Source: Pardosa pseudoannulata | Taxonomy: Eukaryota; Arthropoda; Arachnida; Araneae; Lycosidae | Assembly: GCA_032207245.1 (NCBI GenBank) | Contig: CM063509.1 | Span: forward strand, 97,287,141-97,351,140 | DNA length: 64,000 nucleotides | Direction of reading: 5' to 3' | Part shown: positions 58,381 to 64,000 of the stretch, in pieces | Position numbering within the stretch: position 1 is the first letter of the stretch | Layout: each line of letters opens with the position of its first letter | Notes under the pieces: generated by a model | Database searches by the model: none | What the model was told of the DNA's origin: nothing | Seen by the model: only the letters and a program-made list of their open reading frames with translations | Made by a program: the position numbers and the translations under genes

Positions 58381-59580
58381 TTAGGCGCATAAAATACATT
58401 TTTTTAAAGTTAATTTTACATATTCGCTATTATTTTTAACAAAAACAATAACATCACCTACCCCGTAAATTTCAGATTCACAGTTCTTATCACCAGTAAG
58501 TACTCTTCTTGTGGATAGAGGTCGAAAATTCTCGAACCACTCTTTATGATTACAAAAATGACCAGTTGCAGCACTGTCCACTAACCACTCTTCCAATTGA
58601 GGCGTCGTTTCTTTGTGGAATCGATGAAACGTCGAATAACTTTCTGAAGAATCATAAGCCAGTTCTGTGTTAAACAGTCCAGATCTCCGTCGATTTCCAA
58701 TATCTTGCTTCTTAACGCTTTGACTTGAATTCCGTGGATTTCTCACAAAAGTCCCATATCTGTAGCCACATTTCAACGAATTGCACGGCTCCATACTTCC
58801 ATGCCGTTTCGAACTTTCTTGACTCAGGACGCTTCCTCTGCTTTTATCATGCATTGATACATTCTTTCTGTAAGGTTTCTTCAGATTTTTGATTTCATTT
58901 CTTGTTTTTGTAACATAAGCATTACTTATTGTTTCTAGTCCTTGATCCTTCGCTTTTAGTTGAATACGACCTGCTTCACTAATAAATTGTTTTTCTACGT
59001 TGTTTAAAGTAAATTCGTTATCACTTAACCGATACAAGATTTGTACTAAGTTATCGTACTCCGGTGGTAATCTTCGAATTAACTGAAAGCAAACCAAGAT
59101 TTCTGGAATTTCAAAACCAGCTTCTTTAATCAAGATATATTTTTCACGCACCCGCTGACAAAATATACCTATCACTTCTTCCTCTGGCAGATATCTCAAC
59201 TCATAAAATTCGTCGATAAGTCCACCAATTCGAGCTCTAGACGTAGGCTCAAAATTTTCTTTTAATATAGACCAAGCTTTCTTTCCTTCCGTTGTGCACT
59301 GAATTAACGGTAAAAACTGTCTTTCCACACCTTGATAAATTGTCGTATACGCTCTGTCTTTTCATAATGCAAACTCACGCTTCTGAGACTCTGTAGCATC
59401 TGACGGAATGGTTTCTTCTTTACCCTCAATGAAATGCCAGCAGTTTCGGTCAATTAAAGCAACATGCATATCATGCTTCCAGCTAGCGTAGGTAAGACCG
59501 TTCAGTTTTGGAAATGCTAAAATCGTAGACGTCGATGCAAAAGGTGCTTCCATCTTTAAGTATCTCGACACAAACAGCAA
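58381..59580 (-). pseudogene. Copia-2 Gag and protease
   Basis: The true start is the ATG of MEAPFASTSTILAF (59553). The Gag core KLNGLTYASWKHDMHVALID leads to an in-frame TAA (59362-59364) after KREFAL, and the same phase continues with RAYTTIYQG to the next part. RT-independent domains follow: Gag UBN2 region (LRYLPEEEVIGIF), a basic linker lacking a clear CCHC knuckle, and the protease LVDSAATGHFCNH near 58572-58610. One nonsense codon and one frameshift. Confidence 0.88.
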
Positions 59581-59607
59581 CAGTAATAATTTAATACTTA
59601 AACGTGA

Positions 59608-59622
59608 CCTGGGCCCATAACC
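59608..59622 (-). other. Copia-2 primer-binding site
   Basis: Minus-strand GGTTATGGGCCCAGG one base after the 5' LTR, a perfect complement of the initiator tRNA-Met anticodon arm CUGGGCCCAUAACC. The same site, with one mismatch, follows the LTR of the Copia element at 19442. Confidence 0.8.
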
Positions 59623-59623
59623 T

Positions 59624-59860
59624 TGTTGACGGGTGGATAATTATCATGAGACAGCATAGTCTTTTTTAACAAATTTATTTTTAAATTATAATAAATAAAC
59701 AAAATTTACAAGCAAAAATAAGTCGACCGTTCCACTCACTTCGGTACGACATACACACGTATATATAGAGAAAACTTAACGAAGCAGCAATTTCCATTGG
59801 TTAATCGAAAGTAGTAATTTGTATATCCATAATGTTTCTGCCAACCTAAATTGACTAACA
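59624..59860 (-). repeat. Copia-2 5' LTR
   Basis: 237 bp partner of 57901-58136. Confidence 0.93.
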
Positions 59861-60076
59861 TTTACAAATGTCGCTTTTAAGTCTGTTTACGTTTATTCGC
59901 GCTTAAAATTTTGTGTGTTTATGAGATGATATCCTGATTTATCATATCAGATCGATAATGTTTCTGCCAACCTAAACTGACTAACATTTACAAATGTCGC
60001 TTTTAAGTCTGTTTACGTTTATTTGCGCTTAAAATTTTGTGTGTTTATGAGATGATATCCTGATTTATCATATCAG
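59825..60076. repeat. 126-bp tandem duplication spanning the Copia-2 LTR border
   Basis: AATGTTTCTGCCAACCTAAA occurs at 59831 and 59957, and TTATCATATCAG ends at 59950 and 60076. Each unit holds the last ~36 bp of the LTR, the TTTAC duplication and ~85 bp of flank. The duplication therefore postdates insertion of the retrotransposon. Confidence 0.92.
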
Positions 60077-60788
60077 TTTGACAGGTTGTTGACAGTTCTA
60101 ACCATGATTTAAGCTCTCGCAAAAACCTCAAATATTACCCATTTTGTAATAGTTTAAATATTATTTTAAATATTTCAGAATCTCTAACATAGCAGTGCAT
60201 ATAATGTATAAGGTATTAATAACTGTGAAGTATTAATGCAAACTTTGTAATTAAAAAAAAAGAGTATGGTTAAACATGTGCTTTATGTGTTTTAGCAGAC
60301 ATATTATTTAGGAAAGGAAAGGTGAGAGAGAAAATAATATAATCTACTATATTCCAAGCAATATTCTTACGGTTTTAACATTAAAATTAAATTTTTTTTA
60401 ATTTATTCTATTTTTAACAAGTTTAAGAGTGTAAAATACTAATAACAGATCATCTAGATGTTATTTTATATTAATTAATATTTAAAAAATGTAATGTATT
60501 ATAATTGGTATTGTTGAGATTTGTATGTTCTGCTATGGACTACTTATTTTAAGTTCTGAAACTTTTTATTGATTCTATTTTTAAAACTGAAATTACAATG
60601 AGCGGATAATTAAAAGGGTTAATCTTTGTTTGTTTTATCCAAATGAATGAAATTACAGCTATTGCTGAAAGCCTTCTCAATTTAAGTACTAAGAATACAA
60701 TAAAAAATAAGCCATATTTTCTCCTAGGAAATGTTTAGCTACATTTAAATTCCAAATTTTTTTCAAACTGCAGAACATGTTTTATTCT
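60077..60788. other. Intergenic, nothing recognised
   Basis: AT-rich; no coding or repeat signal. Confidence 0.4.
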
Positions 60789-61019
60789 TGTGGTGTATTA
60801 AATGGGGAGTTAACGGCGAACCGTGATGGAAGATGGCGCACGCCGGATGTTCGAACTAAGAGACTGAAATATTTGGATGTACATTGGTTGTTCATTTGTA
60901 AAGCAGTTATGTAAATGTCGAGTGTGGTACGTATCATATAAATGTTTTGTGATGTATTCCTTGCCTAATCTCTTAAACCACCCACACACACTCTGCAGAA
61001 ATAGTGAACAAACACAACA
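60789..61019 (+). repeat. Probable 5' LTR of second Gypsy element
   Basis: TGTGGTGTATTAAATGGGG...GAACAAACACAACA, 231 bp with TG...CA ends, followed after two bases by TGGCGACGAGGATG, a primer-site-like TGG start common in Gypsy elements. The 3' LTR is outside the window, so borders are inferred. Confidence 0.65.
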
Positions 61020-61150
61020 GCTGGCGACGAGGATGAAGTTTTGTTTTTGGAAACGAAAGTAAATGGATTAGGGTATTACCCGAAGACGGCTGAATGTAAA
61101 AAAGAATAAATATTTATATTTTTATGTTTTGAGATTACTTGGAAGAAATT

Positions 61151-61790
61151 ATGGAGCAGCAAATTGCCGATTTATTAAAGCAAAACCAAGCATTGCTACA
61201 AGCCGTGCAAAACAAAGAACACTCTGCGCACAAAGTGCATGTTAATTTCGATAAGTTCAACGAAGAGTTAGAAAACTTCGACTCCTTTTTGGAACGTTTT
61301 GAGACTTATTTGGATGTGCAGAATGTTCCGGAAGAGATGAGAGCAAAAGTTTTTATTTCTTCTTTGAGTCCTAAATTATATCAGTTGTTAAAAAATCTGC
61401 TGGCTCCTGCAATTCCTTCCGACCAAACTTTGAGTAAATTAAAAGATATTTTGAAAACGCATTTAAATCCGAAACCTTTAATTATTCCTTCGTGTCATAA
61501 ATTTCTCAATCGTAAACAATGCGAAGAGGAATCAATCAGCAATTATATTGCGGAATTACGTGCTCTTGCAGTAAATTGCGAATATGATGAGAAAATGTTA
61601 AATGTTATGCTGCGCGATGTATTCGTTAGTGGGTTAAAAGATTAAACTATTCTAGATAGATTGTTCGAGGAGGACAATATAGATTTGGAAAAAACACTGC
61701 AGATAGCCTTAGCAATGGAAAAAGCCTGTAAAGGGGCAAATGACATTAAGGGAAGAGGAATAAATGCGATTCATGTAGATAAAAAAAAAA
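61151..61790 (+). pseudogene. Gypsy-2 Gag
   Basis: Starts at ATG 61151 (MEQQIADLLKQNQALLQ, coiled-coil-like), capsid-type part with FDSFLERFETYLDVQNVP and CEEESISNYIAELRALAVNC. An in-frame TAA at 61643-61645 interrupts GLKD; the same phase then continues TILDRLFEEDN to IALAMEKAC and IHVDKKK. An A18 homopolymer near 61781-61798 ends alignment of frames. Confidence 0.85.
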
Positions 61791-61849
61791 AAAAAAAACC
61801 AGGGTAAGCCTAAATTTAGAAAACAGAATTTCGCGGACAGGCAGGGGAA

Positions 61850-62200
61850 AACAGAAGGTTGTTTCCGGTGTACTGGTACAGATCATACGAGTAATAAGTG
61901 TCGATTTATTACCAGTAAATGTAATTTTTGCTCTAAAATCGGTCATATCCAAAAGGCATGTTTTGCCGCTAAGAACGCGAATTTTAAACAAGTTAAACAG
62001 AAACAGGTTAATTTAGAAAATGATGTTGAAAGACAAAGTCAGGTTCCGTTATTTGCATGTAAAACGGAAGATTGTATTTCCTTACGGGAGGAAGAACCGA
62101 AACAACCTCCGATTATGATAAGTTTAAAAATCGAGAAAAAAGAATGTTTTATGGAACTCGATACGGGAGGTGCGGTCAGTGTTATAAGTATACTAAATTT
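61850..62200 (+). pseudogene. Gypsy-2 zinc knuckles and protease
   Basis: GCFRCTGTDHTSNKC and CNFCSKIGHIQKACF are two CCHC knuckles (61858-61975). About 60 residues later MELDTGGAVSVIS (62151-62190) is the aspartic protease active site, followed by loss of the frame before the RT. Confidence 0.8.
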
Positions 62201-62312
62201 CAGAAAAATTTCAAACAACCACCGTAAAAGTAAACGTCACCGTAAAAGTGGAATACAAGAACCAGATTTTAAATTTAAATTTGTATTTAGTTAAGAAAAT
62301 TTAGACACAATT

Positions 62313-63020
62313 TTGGGACGCGAGTGGCTCCATAAAATAAATCTAGATTGGAAATCCATAAAAGTTGTTAGAACGACAAGTAAATTAAATCTAAATAAAT
62401 TGTTACAGGAATATAAGGAACTATTTGATGACAAATTGGGAGAAATAAATAATTGCGAAATTAAGTTAGAATTAAAACAGGGTGTTCAGCCTGTATTTCG
62501 TAGATTTAGAACTGTTCCGTTTGCTCTAAAAGAAAGGGTAGAAAATGAAATCGATAGATTGGAAAATGAGATCATCGAAAAGGTAGAGAGCTCTGAATGG
62601 GCTACGAAAGTAGTTCCGGTAGTTAAATCAGACGGCACTATTAGATTATGCGCTGATTTTTCTGTAACATTAAACCCAAACTTGGTCATTCCTCAACACC
62701 CCTTACCAAAACTTGAAGAAATTTTCTCAAGTTTAAATGGAGGTAAACTGTTCTCTAAGCTTGATTTTAAGCACGCGTATTTACAGATGAAGGTCCATTC
62801 CGAAAGTCAAAATCTATTAACCATAAACACTCACAAAGGATTATATGTTTGCATACGGCTAATGTATGGTTTAAACGGAGCGCCTGCATTTTGGCAGCGT
62901 TATGTAGACGGACTATTTCAGGGAATGGAAGGTATGAAAGTTTTTGTGGACGATGTCCGGATTACAGGTGTTGATGAAACATCAAATTTAAGAGCTTTAA
63001 GCCTTTTTCAAAAAATGTAA
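62313..63020 (+). pseudogene. Gypsy-2 reverse transcriptase
   Basis: 235 codons: LGREWLHKINLDW (end of protease), CEIKLELKQGVQPVFRR, then VVPVVKSDGTIRLCADF, FSKLDFKHAYLQM and KVFVDDVRITG with the catalytic FVDD near residue 210. It stops at 63018 through a frame change; KEHGLKLNLSKSKFC continues in the next phase. Confidence 0.9.
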
Positions 63021-64000
63021 AGAACATGGGCTAAAATTAAATTTAAGTAAAAGTAAATTTTGCGAAAAGGAAATAATGTTTCTGGGTCATAAAATTAATG
63101 CAAAAGGAGTGCATAAGACTAATGATAAAGTTTCTGCTATTCTAAATGCCCCAGTGCCTACAAATGTGCAAGAAGTAAAAAGTTTTTGGTTATGGTAAAT
63201 TTTTATGGAAAATTCTGTAAAGATTTAGCCACCATAGCAAACCCGCTAAATGACCTCACTAAAAAAGATGTAAAATTTGTTTGGTCGAGGAATTGTCAGC
63301 AAGCCTTTGAGGTAGTTAAAAGAGAAATTTGCTCTCCTAGAATTCTTGTTCATTACGATCCTACCCTACCAATAAATAACCTTAGCTACAGATGCTTCGC
63401 CTGTTGGTGTGGGCTGTGTTTTGTCTCATGTATTTCCTGGTGGTACAGAAAGACCCATTGCATTTGCATCGAGAACATTAACAAGGACTGAGCAGAAGTA
63501 TTCCCAAATAGATAAGGAGACTCTAGCTATTGTCTGGGCTGTCCAAAAGTTTTACTTATATTTAAAATGCAGAAGATTCGTTTTAATCACCGACCACAAA
63601 CCTTTAGTGGCGATTTTTGGTTCGAAAAGGGGAATACATATTCTAGCAGCAACAAGACTTTTGCATTATGCTCTCATTTTACTGTCTTTTGAATTTGACA
63701 TTAAATACAGAGATACTAGGAACCATGGTAATGCGGACTGTCTCTCTCGGTTACCAACAAAGTCCGAAGAATTGGACATTAAAGATGAAATTTCGATTAA
63801 TGAAATGGCGCAAATTGAAACATTGCTAATCACATCGAGAGACTTAAGTAATGCAACAGCTAAAGACCAAGAGCTGGGTCCACTTTTAAGAGCTATTCGA
63901 GAGGGTCACGATTTAAAGGGGAAGGAAGCTCAGTATACAATAGAAGACGGGTGCATCCTGTACGGTCAGAGGGTCACTGTTCCAAAAATGTATCAGAAAA
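63021..64000 (+). pseudogene. Gypsy-2 RT thumb and RNase H
   Basis: Beyond the break, FLGHKINAKGVHK (about 63075) and NFYGKFCKDLATIANPL (63200) are the RT connection. Then, after another shift near 63380, TDASPVGVGCVLS, YSQIDKETLAIVWAVQKFY and LITDHKPLVAIFG form RNase H, ending NHGNADCLSRLP (63721-63755). A linker and the beginning of the integrase zinc domain may follow at the window edge. Confidence 0.85.

Larger units (their letters stand above)
57896..59865 (-). mobile_element. Internally deleted Copia element
   Basis: Body 57901-59860 on the minus strand, flanked by TTTAC (57896-57900 and 59861-59865). Between the LTRs are primer site, Gag, protease and start of the pre-integrase region, then a direct jump to the polyprotein's C-terminal NLADFLTKPL (near 58200-58240). 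Integrase, RT and most of RNase H are lost, so it can only move with help from a complete relative. LTRs differ at more than ten of ~236 positions. Confidence 0.93.
60789..64000 (+). mobile_element. Second Gypsy-type retrotransposon, degenerate, runs off the window
   Basis: LTR, Gag, knuckles, protease, RT and RNase H in Gypsy order; integrase should follow beyond 64000. Frames are interrupted by an in-frame stop in Gag, an A18 run, and shifts before and after the RT. Confidence 0.9.

Overview
This is a transposon-dense, AT-rich stretch of animal genome. It is most likely from an arthropod and plausibly a spider. That is inference from a single-exon 12-finger C2H2 gene and from the mix of Copia, BEL/Pao and Gypsy elements, hAT, Tc1, Harbinger-like and TTAA-type elements and long (TA)n tracts; no housekeeping gene is present to fix the taxon. 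The only host-like gene I can support is the zinc-finger gene at 16192-17262 (minus strand). Nearly everything else recognisable is mobile DNA, nested several levels deep.

Layout. 0.4-1.8 kb: an element of a family I call M (ends GGWACAGATGCATTATAG, 8-bp target duplications; further copies at 19.3-26.7, 28.0-28.8 and 55.3-57.8 kb). 2.2-2.6 and 7.06-7.7 kb: two inverted copies of a small CAGGG-ended hAT-type element. 4.5 kb: THAP-like fragment. 8.1-8.6 kb: tandem repeat. 9.7-11.8 kb: a Tc1-like element with ~240-bp inverted repeats, invaded by a CAGGG-ended element full of (TA)n. 12.7-14.5 kb: nine-unit tandem array of about 190-208 bp. 14.6-17.3 kb: the zinc-finger gene with decayed finger repeats downstream, one of them split by a decayed hAT element. 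18.0-18.95 kb: TTAA-flanked inverted-repeat element. 19.3-26.7 kb: M element split by a Copia element. 29.8-30.3 kb: LINE fragment.

32.9-55 kb is the most intricate part. A ~3.65-kb segment occurs twice (32951-36618 and 39948-54884). The second copy carries a BEL/Pao element (40595-46447, identical LTRs) and a Gypsy element (47298-52740, LTRs differing at two sites). The first copy shows both empty sites, which confirms the target duplications exactly. The second copy is bounded by ~45-bp inverted repeats and 11-bp direct repeats, so it looks like a transposon of its own. Between the copies lie a 100-N assembly gap and another inverted-repeat element (36724-39840) with remains of a Ulp1-type cysteine protease.

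55.3-57.8 kb: M element interrupted by a TAA-flanked Harbinger-like element that itself holds a Jockey-type LINE fragment. 57.9-59.9 kb: internally deleted Copia element, followed by a 126-bp tandem duplication across its LTR border. 60.8-64.0 kb: degenerate Gypsy element running off the window.

Within each retroelement the parts follow the usual scheme: LTRs for transcription and integration, tRNA-complementary primer sites, Gag, then protease, reverse transcriptase, RNase H and integrase. All are broken by stops or frameshifts; some single-base breaks lie in short homopolymers and may be assembly errors.
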